Shown piece after piece: positions 10,322 through 22,070 of a stretch of 64,000 nucleotides of DNA (positions within the stretch are counted from its first letter, which is position 1; the number at the start of each line of letters is the position of its first letter). This DNA is from Tomocerus qinae. Lineage: Eukaryota > Arthropoda > Collembola > Entomobryomorpha > Tomoceridae. The notes under the pieces are model-generated. The model worked only from the letters and a program-made list of their open reading frames with translations. It was not told the origin of the DNA and did not search any database. The translations under genes were made by a program, and so were the position numbers. The stretch covers positions 130,283,875 through 130,347,874 of the forward strand of contig CM034546.1 of assembly GCA_020055645.1 (NCBI GenBank), read 5' to 3'.

Positions 10322-12930
10322 ATGAGTACCGTTTTAATGCAGAAATCATTAAACAGATATTTCAAAATTTGTGACACATTGAAACTCGGTCCTTTCAGCT
10401 ACAATGAGAAAACGAAGAAAATAGAATTGAACCATTCCCGCTCACGGCTATTAATTTGGCATGGAGGGACGTTCATAATATTTTTGAACTGGATATTTGC
10501 AATTTTCACCGTCGCGGCGTTCTTTATTCTTAAAAAACCTGAACTCAGTCCCTTTGAACAAAGTTTCATGTACTTTGCTGTTGTTATCGACATTGTTCCC
10601 ATCGTACTTAACTATAGGATCAGAGATCGGCACCGGCCGGCCAGTAAATGGCAATAATAGTGGCCGGGCCGGGCCGGGCCGCGTCGGCCACTGTTAGTTT
10701 TGGTTAGTGGCCGGACGCCTTCCGGCCGACTGACGAAGACTACTAATTGTATATTTTCATTTCACAAAGTTTTAAGCATTTTCATTGATGGCCGGCCGGC
10801 GGTTTGTAATGTACCATACTGGCCGGCCGAAGGCCGGCCGGAAAGCCCACATGTACTTTACTGGCCGGCCGCAGGCCGGCCGACGAAGCTACAATGTAAT
10901 TACTGGCCGGCCGCAGGCCGGCCGAGAGAGGTAAGATGTCATTACTGGCCGGCCGCAGGCCGGCCGGGGAAGCTATGATGTATTTACTGGCCGGCCGAAG
11001 GCCGGCCGGTCTTTGCCAAAGTTCCTAACCGGCCGGCCGCAGGCCGGCCGACCAAACTATGATATAGTTACTGGTCGGCTGCAAGCAGGCCGGCCCATTC
11101 TTTTGTTCATTCATCAGTTTGATTGTTCACTAAGTTAAGTGAGTGAAAATAACAGGTAATTTTTTGATTCAACAGGGAAAATTAATTTCAATTTAAGCCA
11201 AAAAAGTAAAATTATTTTGTTTTAATAAAATTCAGCTGACCTTTTGAATTTCGTGATATATATAATCAATTTCAGGAATTGTTTATAGATCATAGATGGA
11301 ATACCTCCAGTCAAAACATAATTTAAATAAGCAGATTATAGCAACCTACACTTGGTTGCGGAAGTTGTGCTTATATACATTATTATTGTTTTTATTTATT
11401 TAAAATACTAGGTCATAGGTCACCATCACAGGCTATCATTTTTATTTTTTACATTCAGTTATTTTTATATTCATTTCTTACCGAATTAAAACTAGTTAAA
11501 AATACTCTACAAAAGGTTAATGCATTGATTAGTCGGGCAAGTCAAATTTTCGGCCGGCCGAAGTACTTGTCAAGTAGTTACTGGCCGGCCGCAGGCCGGC
11601 CGGAATAACTCATGTAGCTACTGGCCGGCCGCAGGATCAAAATGAGTACCGTTTTAATACAGCTAGCATTAAACAGATATTTCAAAATTTGTGACACATT
11701 GAAGGCCGGCCGGCATAGGTCTCATGTAGCTACAATGAGAAAACGAAGAAAATAGAATTGAACCATTCCCGCTCACGGCTATTAATTTGGCATGGAGGGA
11801 CGTTCATAATATTTTTGAACTGGATATTTGCAATTTTCACCGTCGCGGCGTTCTTTATTCTTAAAAAACCTGAACTCAGTCCCTTTGAACAAAGTTTCAT
11901 GTACTTTGCTGTTGTTATCGACATTGTTCCCATCGTACTTAACTATAGGATAAACAAATGTCTATACTCGTCCGTTTTCGTATGTAACTGTATCATACAT
12001 GTGAATGCTGATTTCAGGCGTAAGTCATTAATTAATTTTCTGATGGTTTATTTTAATATTTTCCCACCATAAATACAAATATTAAATTGTATAATTTTAA
12101 TAATAAATATAGGTTCTTTTATCCGGCACATCAATAACGATTACGATAAGGATCAAATTGATTTCATTGGATATTTTCTCTTAGCTTCCTTGTATTTTCC
12201 AGCATTCATTGTAATCCTTTTCTTCATTTGTCCATTTGTGACTGAAAATCACCTTTTTTCTTACGTACTGCATTATTTTATACCAAGTTACGAGAAACAT
12301 GCATTTGTAAACCTATTTTTTTCTATTCTATATTCATTTCAAGCTGTAATAAACCTACAAGCCGTCGAATTTTATCTCATATTTGGCGCCTTACATTGTT
12401 ATACAATGAATCAAGTTCTACAGTTTCTTTCAGACTTCCTCAAAAATCTGAAAAAGTTGGACAACGAGAAAAAAAATCTTATTTTGGAAACAAATTGCAT
12501 ATTAAAAGCCGCACGCATGTATCGCATAATGCAAGTCAATGATTCTGTAGGCAGGATTTATGTATCACTGGGTGTTCTGGTATTCATTGTCATTGGAGCA
12601 GTCTTGCACATTGCCCTCAATTTTGCAGCCATGAGGTTATACGATTATTTCAAAATGCCAATCTTCGCTTTCATTCCCATTCTGATCTGCTTTGTCTTCA
12701 TCGTCGAACTCACTCTCATCCCTCAAGCCTCAAAATTATCAAAGTATTCAGAAGATTTCAAAAATTCATGGATGAACAAAGGAAATTCCAAAATAACTAG
12801 AAGGGTTATTGTTTCATTGCGGCCTCTAACCATACAAGCTGGTTCTTTGTACGCTTTCAAAAGGAGTACAATCATGACCTACTTAGATATCGTTCTGGAT
12901 TACACAATTTCAGCCCTATTGTCTTTTTAA
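10322..12930 (+). pseudogene. 7TM chemoreceptor, gustatory-receptor type, split by duplicated exon 1 and a GC-rich array
   Basis: Two copies of exon 1 are present. Copy 1 (10322-~10619) has an intact start and frame but ends abruptly at ...LNYRI, where GGCCGGCC-rich sequence begins. Copy 2 (11642-12019) has the correct 3' end and donor. Its segment after ...CDTLK, however, is replaced by a piece of the GGCCGGCC repeat (11704-11729), making it 11 bases longer than expected and frameshifted. Exon 2 (12113-12930) is intact and ends KRSTIMTYLDIVLD. Downstream of the replacement, the two exon copies look nearly identical, so the duplication is young. Neither copy alone gives a full receptor. Paralogue of the genes at 3608-6618 and 8081-9423. 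Confidence 0.65.
10620..11640. repeat. GGCCGGCC palindrome array, 42-bp period
   Basis: Seven cores of GGCCGGCCG(C/A)AGGCCGGCCG start at 10821, 10863, 10905, 10947, 10989, 11031 and 11073 (the last degenerate), exactly 42 bases apart. They alternate with 22-base spacers that vary in sequence but tend to end TTACT. Scattered degenerate GGCCG-rich units lie at 10633-10800, and more cores at about 11552, 11583 and 11623. About 450 bases of AT-rich single-copy sequence separate the two clusters. The array lies exactly between the two copies of the receptor exon. An open frame through it (42 = 14 codons) is a by-product of periodicity, not a gene. Confidence 0.85.
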
Positions 12931-13160
12931 GTAAAAGGGACTCCAACATATACCTTGAAATGTTTGGCAAAAAATATTTTCTTTATTTTTTTCAAATTAT
13001 CAAGAGAGGTCATTTTTGAAAAAAATTGACTTTTGCCAAACTGACCTTTGCCAAATTGACCTACCACTACCACCGATGTAACAGTATATAAATTGGAATT
13101 ATTCAACTTTCGAAGTTCTAACATTATCCCCATCCCCAATTGCACAAGATAATAAATTCA
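12931..13160. repeat. Short TTGCCAAA-type repeat after receptor
   Basis: GGCAAAAAATATT... and tandem TTTTGCCAAACTGACC / TTTGCCAAATTGACC motifs at about 12962-13062 look like the arms of a small foldback element. Otherwise nothing is seen here. Confidence 0.3.
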
Positions 13161-13170
13161 ACATTACCTA

Positions 13171-13370
13171 CAAGCTGTATTTAGGGGGAGCATTGGGGGC
13201 AAACGCTCCCTCCCAAAATCCAAGAAAAAATAAATTTTTTAAATACCAAAACTTTCGCGCTTCGCGCGATTGTAAGTGATTTTTAGGCTATTTTTAGCTT
13301 ATTTTAGACAAAATTACTAAAATATAAATTAGACTATGCCTTATCCATACAGTTGTATCTGTGACATCAT
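13171..13370. repeat. CAAG-CTGTAT / CGCGCTTCGCGCGA MITE copy
   Basis: It starts CAAGCTGTATTTAGGGGGAG and contains the family hallmarks: a CCCAAAATCCAAGAAAAA block and a TTTCGCGCTTCGCGCGATT palindrome. It ends near CATACAGTTG. Same family as 41360-41608 and 63373-63533. I could not confirm a target-site duplication. Confidence 0.6.
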
Positions 13371-13406
13371 TGCCCCCTCCCAAATCCAAATCACCTAAGT
13401 AATAGT

Positions 13407-13846
13407 AGTAATCAAAAGTAAAATCGAATCGGATTTGATTTAGATTCAGATTGAAGAAAATGGATCAAATCCAACATAGCTTTTGAGTGCTTTGATTAAA
13501 ATAATTTGACAACTATGACGATTTGACGATTCAATAACAAAAGTAACGATATTCTACAGCTTAGCCAAGGTGAGTGAAATTGTCATGGTAATTGTCCCCA
13601 TAACAATTTCACCACTCACCTTGAGTTTAGCTAAAAAGTGTTAGGCTGATTTCGCACTTTAACACTACAACCTGCGATTTTCCAACCAAAATCTTTCTAA
13701 TCCGAATCTAAATCGTCCCAGGAGACGATTCGAAAAATTCCGATGAGAACGATACGATTTTCTTGTTCGCGCATGAGCAGACGCAGTTTTGATGCAAAAA
13801 AGTAAATCAAATTGGATTCGATTCTACTTTTGATTACTACTAATAA
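13407..13846. mobile_element. MITE with ~28-bp TIRs, TA-type ends
   Basis: The left end GTAGTAATCAAAAGTA...AATCGAATC and right end GATTCGATTCTACTTTTGATTACTAC are inverted copies flanked by TA, as in Tc1/mariner-type elements. Inside, 13561-13635 is a second imperfect palindrome (CCAAGGTGAGTGAAATTGT / ACAATTTCACCACTCACCTTG), so one small element may sit inside another. Confidence 0.6.
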
Positions 13847-14487
13847 AAGGTTAATTTAAAGTTAAATCCTGAAATAGACTGAGTTACACATAATTATTCT
13901 ATTTTAAATATTATTATGACCTAAACATTAAGATTTTAATTTTAGGTTAATATTATAATTAATTAAAATTCTGTCATCTAAATAAATCGAGTATACTTTC
14001 ACATCTGAAAACGGAAAAATTGTATCTAATTAATTTTACAAATATTAATATTTCCTTACATTATAAGTTAAATCCAACTGCTTTTGGAAACCAAGGACTA
14101 AAACGTTTGGCATTTAAATAGATAGCAAGTAAAAAGGTGAATCATCCCATAATCAAACCCATCATACTGCAATGGAATTATAGACCTTTGTATGTAATAG
14201 CGACATAGCACGCGTCAACAAAAATATTTTGCAAGCAAAAGACTTTTCTCCACTAATACCAAGTGCTATTTCACTACGACACGAAAATAAACTATAAGAT
14301 TCAACTTTAGGATAATAAATTCATCGTTGCTATTTTAATAGTATTTTTATTTCATTGAGAATCAAGTGTAGACAACTAGGGCGTGACCAAATATAATTAG
14401 TTTGAGAAAAAAAATGATGACAGAGAGTACATAAAATTAAAAATAGGTACTTACCAAAGTTGCTGTAGTTACAGTGATTTGAGTATC
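13847..14487. other. Intergenic, nothing seen
   Basis: AT-rich spacer between repeats without a coding exon I can support. Confidence 0.4.
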
Positions 14488-14736
14488 AGGTTGCCTCTTC
14501 AGGATGTTTGAAAAATGAAAATTCACTTTTTTCATTTGTGGATCTAAATTGGACGATTTAGATCCACAGCCAAATATGAATGGCTATGACCCAAAGGTTG
14601 GTTGCCATTGGGTACATACAACTTTAGCTTTGAGTACAGATTTGGCTGTGGATCTAAATCGTCCAATTTAGATCCACAAATGAAAAAAGTGAATTTTCAT
14701 TTTTCAAACACCCTGACGAGGCAACCTAATACACAA
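14488..14736. mobile_element. Foldback element, ~95-bp arms
   Basis: A left arm (14488-14582) and right arm (about 14642-14736) are near-perfect inverted copies, with only a few mismatches over ~95 bases, around a ~58-base loop. Ends are GTAT(C/T)AGGTTGCCTC. Arms contain a smaller palindrome (GTGGATCTAAATTGGACGAT...). It lies 90 bases past the stop of the zinc-finger gene, probably beyond or within its 3' UTR. Confidence 0.8.
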
Positions 14737-14824
14737 ATACACTGCATACTAGCTAATACTGCAGGAACTTTGGGTACTTACTTATACTAAATTCTAATTA
14801 GCACATATGTGGAGTCATGGCTTT

Positions 14825-17664
14825 TCAATGTTTGTTTTTTATGTGTTGTGTAAATGTATATTTTCTTGCAAAGGCCATGCCACACTCATCGCATTTATAG
14901 GGTTTCTCTTTTGTATGGCTGACGGCGTGAGCTGCGAGACCTACAAAATTCAAAAAAGTCAATACAAAAACATTTCAATTTAGAAATTATTTTTTAGTAG
15001 AGTAGAATTTACCTTCTGAGGTTTGAAATATCTTTTTGCATACAGTACATTGATAGTCCTTTCCTTCAGCATGCCAATTCAAATGCCGCAAGTAGATTCG
15101 CTTCTGTGTAAAAAGCCGTTTGCAATATGGGCACTGTAAATCTTCTCCAGTGTGAGTGTAGCTGTGCAAGAGAAATAATCTGTAAGTTTTAAATACCGAG
15201 TCACACTGGTCACAAGGAAAATCTCCACAGCCGGTGCCTTTGCGTAGATGCGTTTTTAGAATGGGCTGGGAGTTGAATTCTTTTCCACACTTGTGACAAT
15301 AAAATTTCCTGCCAGAATGATGGGCTTCGATGTGTTGCAGACGATATTCTTCCCGGAGAAACCGTTGAGTACAATTTCCATGACCGCACTGAAATGGTTT
15401 TTTCGGATCCGTGTGTCTTAGCAAATGCTGTTTCAAATGATAGACCTCTGGAAAGGATTTTCCACAATATTCGCAAACATGTGGCTTGTTATGATGATTC
15501 ATGTGTTTATTTAAAGTTCCTTGCATGTCAAAGGATTTTTTGCAGAGATGACATTGAAACTGGCCTCTAGTTGGGGCGTGACTTCTCATATGAACTTTCA
15601 ATGTATGCCTGCTTCTTAATTTCATGTCACAAATGGGACACTCGAACAACAGAGCAGCACCTCCCTTGTGTGAAAGTCGATGCGGTCCAATTATTTCTAC
15701 AGTTCGGTAAGGTTTGAAACAAATGTCACAATAAAATGGCACGTCGTCAGTGTGAATGAGAAAGTGTCGCATCAAATCTATTTTTCTAGTAAATGTACTT
15801 TCACATAAATGACATGCGTAGGTTTGGGGTTTATCTGCATAATAGTATGTGTGATCCAAACGGTGAATTAATTGTAGATACTTTGCACTAAATGTTTGTA
15901 GACATAAATCACATTGGAAACTTTTCTCGCATAAATTTAATGCATCTAATGTACATTGTGATAGCCACTGGTGATCGGAGAAGCTGACCATATCCGAAAA
16001 TGTCGTAGAACACCGTTGACACTTGAATGGAATGTCGTCCTCGTGAATCTGTTTGTGACCTTCATATTTCTCCTCCGAATCAAAGTTCATTTGGCACAAT
16101 TGGCATTTCCACTTAAATAATCGTCTTATAGTTGTCTTTCGTTTTGTTCTCTGTTTTCTTTCAGTAAGCTTAATAATATCGTCCTGATGAGATTGACTAC
16201 CATTGTCTTCGTTCACATTTTCCTGAGCATCAACTATGCCACTGCAGATAAGAAAATATTATACAGTCAATAATAGGACATCAACCCAACCCAGTGGATA
16301 TTCGGGGAATTGGATTTGTAGATAACAGCTGATAGCTGCCACATTTTAACCATTTACTAAATATTGCAATTTATATTGGATTTTGGATAGGTAATGGTAA
16401 TTAAGGTTAGGTAATACATCCAATGGATAAGAAAGATTTAATAATTTGGCCAATGGCCATAATTTACATGTTTTCCAAATAAATAACAAATAAAAGTATA
16501 TTGCATATCAACATTATCAACTTCAAAAATATCCAATTTTATGGATAATACTTCTTAGTAACCAATATTACTAACCTCTGACTTGTCTTTCCACACTTGT
16601 TTGATTTTTGTTGTGCTTTTCGAAGGGATGCAGTTTTTCTTCTTTTAGACGGAGTAATCTTTTGGTTCAAATCACGTTTTCTGGCCAATTTCTGGGATTC
16701 ATTTGACATGAGGTTTCCGTTGACAAAGGTTAATCCTTAGTAATCAAATAAAATTGACGTGAACTTAAGTATATTAGAAATTAATTATGGCAGATATTTT
16801 ATGCACTTTTATTCAAAGAGAAAATAAAGTGGAAATCCGTACTTTCTAAACTGACTTTGCATTCCCGGGCCGTTACACTGGGACGTGTTGATCTTATCAA
16901 GCTTTCTTGTTTTTCGTCCTTTGAAATGTTTTCATTTCCTGTGCTACTAATTTCATAAGTTTGATGTTCATTGTCTGAATAAGTATCAGAAACCCCATCA
17001 TCATTCTCTGAAGAAACAATAACCTCTTCTTTTATTTCGATTTGATTTTCATCTTCCAAGTTTTCAACTACGTCTTGTCTGAAATAACAAATACATTTGA
17101 TTAAAGCGTAAAAGGTGATTAGATATTTTCATATTTTATTGTAAATATTTGAATTTGAACTACTGTAAAATTTGTAAACATTGTAAAATTGTAAATATTG
17201 TAAAAAAACTTTCGAAAGATGAATAAGTGAAAGCTACAATAGGAAGGAGTGTGAGTAATGCAAATATTCAAAATTATTAAAAAAATTATGACATACAAAC
17301 TATGTGCTTCCGCTTTAAATGGATCTTGTCGAAGTTGTAAAACTTTAAACGAAAAACGTTCGACATGTTCGTCAAGCTTTCTTTGCAGATTTTCCAGTTT
17401 ATCATTTATATGCAACAATTTTAGTCCCAAAGCGAAGCATGTGGTACAGAATGGTGAAAGTCGCTCTTGAGGTTTCAATTTACTCCATTTAAATGTTTCG
17501 GCAAATTCATCAGATGTCAAGTAATTAGAACAGACATTAAAAACTTGACGAACATCTTTTTCACTCTTCTTATACAGGCAATTTCGAAGGCAGGAAATAC
17601 ACTTTTGTTGTTTTGATGAAGAATCAGCTGCATTGAAACGTGGGGTATTATTAAGAATTTCCAT
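14825..17664 (-). CDS. ZAD-C2H2 zinc-finger transcription factor
   Basis: Five exons, 17297-17664, 16843-17078, 16576-16735, 15013-16241 and 14825-14940. All phases agree and give about 702 residues. Exon 1 encodes a ZAD-like module with paired cysteines (CISC near residue 22 and CTTC near 73) and a helical tail, the usual arthropod dimerisation domain. Exon 2 is acidic; exon 3 is Lys/Arg-rich and may hold the nuclear signal. The long fourth exon and the last exon carry 14 C2H2-type fingers. Finger 2 and finger 10 are atypical (C2HC spacing), finger 9 has a widened CX4C, and finger 13 is split by the last intron (SEG|LAAH). It is likely a DNA-binding regulator in the nucleus, but targets cannot be inferred. 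Confidence 0.85.
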
Positions 17665-18328
17665 TTCAAAGTATTGAGGCTATTTTTGAGTCACAAAAAT
17701 GCACTAGTCCTTTTCCCAAACGTTTACTGTCGTCTACATCAATAAAATCGTCAAATTCACTCTTAAAATTTGATTTAATTTTTGTTTTCAGCTTTGATGT
17801 TTGAGAGAAAATCTTTCCTTCCGTTCCCGTTCAATTCAATTTCTAATACACAATTACGCGGGTTTACAAGGAAGAGAAGCTCATTACGAACAATCTTGGT
17901 TACTAAGATTGAATCACAATACCCCTATTTGTTGGATCCAAGACTATTATTGAATCATTGAATTGGATACGATTTCTAGTACTTTTTAGATTAAGAATGA
18001 ATAATATTTATTATAATATAGTCGACAAACGCATGAATATAATAATACATACCGTAATACCGTTAGTTAGTTAGTTAGAAACCATGAAAATGTTAATTCG
18101 ACAAACTGATGAAAAATGAAAATGCAAAATAGAAAATGCAATTTTTAGTTGAAAGATATTCTGACTCGTCGATTTTATGAGATTATTCGCGAATTTGTAC
18201 ATACTTGTACATACAGGATAAAATATGTATATACAAGACTGACTATAGACAGACTTATAAATTATGTTTTTTCCGGCCTTATGAAAATATGTCAGAAAAC
18301 ATCATTTTATACTTCTTTGAAGCTAAAA
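17665..18328. other. Intergenic, nothing seen
   Basis: It should hold the promoter of the zinc-finger gene and the 3' end of the GT92 gene. I see no other feature. Confidence 0.4.
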
Positions 18329-21300
18329 TTAATAAACCAAATTTAATTTTTGAAGCACAGATACGGCGTTTCGAATTATTTCATCTTTCCATTTCCACAA
18401 AGAAGTGTCAATGGTAAAAGTGTCGTTTTCACAGAATTTGAACTGTAGGAGTCCAGACCTGTGATGATGTACATCAGAATAAGATGCATTTACTTCTACT
18501 GCATGGCAATTTTGAAGACATTCAAATGGGTAGTGATTGTGTAACATTTTGACCCTGGAAGGATTGTGAAAGCACTTTGTGCCATGGCCTTGTGGACGAG
18601 CGTCACAGCTTCGATAAACCTCCTTTGTTCAACAAATTTTAATCATGTATAAAACAACCAAAAATAAACAAGCAACTAAATGCCAACTTTATGATTTTTG
18701 AATAACTTGCTTTAATTAATTTTAAATACGGAGGTATATCAAAATAAGTTTCCGAATCCGACTCTAATTTCACTTCAGAGTGAAATATTGTATTTCGAAA
18801 AGCAAAAGACGTTACATTCGTAGCATTAGATTGTCCATATGTGCTTTCCAGGTTCTCAATCAACTCTTGCCAAGATCCAGATTGGCTGGGAACAATAATC
18901 TACAAATAAAGTAATCATTTTATTCATTTTAATTTTTTAAAACTGATTTCATAGGTAAATGGGAACACAGAGTTTATAAATGAGAAATTTTCGAAAATTG
19001 ACTCCGGTTATCAATTTTCTACCATGTACGCAAATATGGGATTGTAAAAATTGTGCATTCAATGTTATTTACCTCGTCAATATCAATTACTGCCAGGTAG
19101 TCATACTTATACATATTTCTATAAAGACAATCATTCAATGGCAAAATTTCTGTCATCCAAGCACGAACACTCTATCCAGAGAAGAGAGGTATCCTTTATT
19201 AATATAAATCTATAAATCATTTTTATTTGTTTTTATTATTATGGTATCAATAATATAAAAAATATACCAACAAAGCACGGAAATAATCTGAAACTATATT
19301 GCCTTTTGTTATTAAAACAAAAGTCCATTGAAGAAACTGCCAACATTTCATTGTACATTTTTATGTTCCTACGAATTTCGACTAAATCTCCTAATTTCCT
19401 TTTTTCTATTTTACAACATTGGTTTTCTCATAAACGTCTAATATTCAAACTCAAAAAAAATGTATAATAAAATATTTTGACGTATTTAAATGGACTTTTG
19501 GTGCAGTTGCCAAAATTTGTAAACTAAAAACGGATCAAGTTCACCTTAATTAATTATGAATCAATAGAATTATTCGACAGATTTATTCCATTGCATGTAT
19601 TGATAAACTAACCCCACGTAAATCGTAGGCTCTAGTCAATGAGGCTTCATTTGGAAGACCTTCTGGAAAGGTAACTTTTACAACGTCCACAAATCCCAAC
19701 TCCGTATAATATTCATAAACCTGTAAATAATTATTGCTTAGATTAAATTACAGATAATTAACGATTTCCACTGGAAAATAGGCCATCAAATAAATGAGTC
19801 CGGTGACTCCAATGTGGAGGAAAATTAGAACTGAATTATAATCCCGCGGAGATGGGCTATGTGAGAAAACAATTATTTTTCTTGGATTCAGGGGACTTAC
19901 ACCTGGAAATTTCCCATCCTCTTAATACAATGAACAATTTAGCATAATAAATTAATTTATTACTTACTTTTGAAATATTTGGATGCACGTTCTGTTCATA
20001 AAGAAAAACCTTATGGGCGCCAAGCAGCTTTATTATTTCCAACCATTCGACAAGATTAATCGAAACATCTGTATCAGGAAAATTCATCGCTCGGACGCAA
20101 ACTGCAACTTTTTCTTTTTTCTTAGGTTTCTCGTAATGTATTTTGACGTTTGTAGTGGCTGCATCGCAAATCTTTTCCACAACAGACACCGAAAAGGGCA
20201 TCTTTAACCACAAATCATTTAAATTAATTTTTATTCTATTCTACTAGTCAGATAAATTGAGGTCCGCCGCGCAGTCGCGAAAATTTTAGCAAATTGTTTT
20301 GCGTTTTTAGACAAAAATTATTTTTCGATTTTGGGGCACTGGGTCCAAGGGGCGTTGGGTAAAGTCAATCTTAGCAACTAAAAGTCAAAAGTGCTTTGTC
20401 AAAATACAAATAGACTCACCGCGTCATTTTCCTCAACAGGGGTTACTGGACAATTCCAAATGTATGGAATGGCACCATTGTATTTTCTATGACCCGGGAT
20501 ACCAAACTTCCAAGCCAAATCGTAGTCTGCCATCTGAATCAGTCAGTTTTTACCATTAACATAAATATATTATATTTTCCCTTTTATTTACTTAAAAGCA
20601 AACTATACTTCTGCGAATTTCATTTTGAAGTTATTTTCCAAAATTGAAGGTTTACAGTTTAAATTCAAAATCACTTCCTCATGTATAGGTATATAAGGAG
20701 TGTAAAGATATACTTCTGTCACACATTTATGAATATAGTTATGTTTTTTTAAATTTACGGTAAATATTTTTGGTGTCGACTCAAATTCAAACCAAATTTG
20801 ACAGAATGCAGTCACATCTTTGAGGGCACGATCTGCAATTCCTAAAATGCGAATTGACGGTCCTCCTTCATTTAGTTCACGATCGTCCCAATATGCTCCA
20901 AATATTTGAAACGTCCAATTTGTACCTATTTGTGTCTAAAACAGAAACATTTAACACGAACACAGGTAAATAAAATTTATATGCGCATTACTTTATAGGT
21001 GTAGATGTGCGGATCATCTTATTCGAAAGCCCTTAGAAAATACCAGGAGATTTGGAAGACCTTTTTTCAATTTAAAATTAGACATTAGGAAAAACATCAT
21101 ATTATTTAGCAAGTCAATGTAAATTTCTACTTTTTTTATTCTCAAAAATGAATTCGCGCAATTGAAAGCATTTTATCAAAAATCTACACTTCAGGTCAGG
21201 TTCAGAAACCTCGACTATCTTGCTTCAAAGCTGTTCGTTGACTCTGTTACCTATTCTCATAGCAGGCAGAAGTGAGAAGTCACTCTTAACGAAATTTTTC

Positions 21301-22070
21301 TCCCAGAAAGGAAGAAATTGTAGAAAATCTTCTCATTTTTTAGTCATCAAAGAAAACAATTGATGAAACGGGAAAGTCACTGGACCAGAAATTTGGTAGG
21401 AGGGCCCGTAATAAATAATGAAAAATTATTTCCCCAGTAAATGGGAAAATTTTCTTCCCATGAAGAATTTTTTGCCCCATTTTCACAGGCTCGTTTATTT
21501 ATGGTATTTATTTCAGAAATATTTAATGGTTTGGTTAAGAAAATGAATTAATATTATCAGACTTACTTGCCAATAGGTATTTGTAAACCGCAAATCAAAT
21601 AAAGTGGGGAACGGTGCACAAGAAGAGTTATCGAAAAAGGACTGTCCATTGTGTCCCATAATGTAGGGGTAAGGTGGGATATTTCGGACATGTTTCACCC
21701 CGTCAACAATCGCTGCTTCGATCATTTGATTGCGTTTTCTCCGGGATTCTTTCAACGTTTTATTGACATCTATCCCGCCTTTTGTCAGAGCTACTTCTTT
21801 CATCCTCGACATTATGGAATCCCGAGTTTCGTTATTAGTTTCCATTGTATCCTTTCGCAAGATGCTCACCGGTCGGAAATTGAATCTTGTTGACATTGCA
21901 CTATCATCACTTGTCAACGAGATATTAAGATGCCACATGACAAAACTAACCACAGGCAGTCTAAACGAATAGAGACATACTAAAGTGACTGAAATAATTA
22001 AAATCACAGAAAAGTAAATCTTAAGGTTGGACCACTTGGACAGCGACGAATGTAGAGGATAGTAGAACAT
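18329..22070 (-). CDS. Glycosyltransferase family 92 (DUF23) protein
   Basis: Eight exons, 21567-22070, 20609-20935, 20420-20533, 19968-20201, 19613-19720, 19073-19171, 18688-18899 and ~18329-18608, giving about 625 residues. An N-terminal transmembrane anchor (IYFSVILIISVTLVCLYSF, residues ~18-36) makes it a type II Golgi-like protein. Family motifs follow in order: VAVCVRAMNF...NLVEWLEIIKLLGAHKVFLYEQN, then GFVDVVKVTFP, then LPLNDCLYRN...YLAVIDIDE (the DxD metal-site region), then IIVPSQSGSW. GT92 members include a nematode beta-1,4-galactosyltransferase acting on fucose-containing N-glycans; the substrate here is unknown. All junctions are in phase; the last intron (18609-18687) is the least certain. 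An alpha-1,3-fucosyltransferase pseudogene lies 28 kb away. Confidence 0.85.

Noticed and set aside
10700..10978. Open frame through the GGCCGGCC array (repeating WPAAGRP)
   Set aside because: The 42-bp period equals 14 codons, so any frame without a stop repeats; no start context, splice sites or flanking coding homology.
10821..11096. CRISPR-like repeat/spacer layout
   Set aside because: Eukaryotic genomic context; the spacers are related to each other (shared ATGT...TTACT), the repeat is a simple GC palindrome, and there are no cas-like genes.
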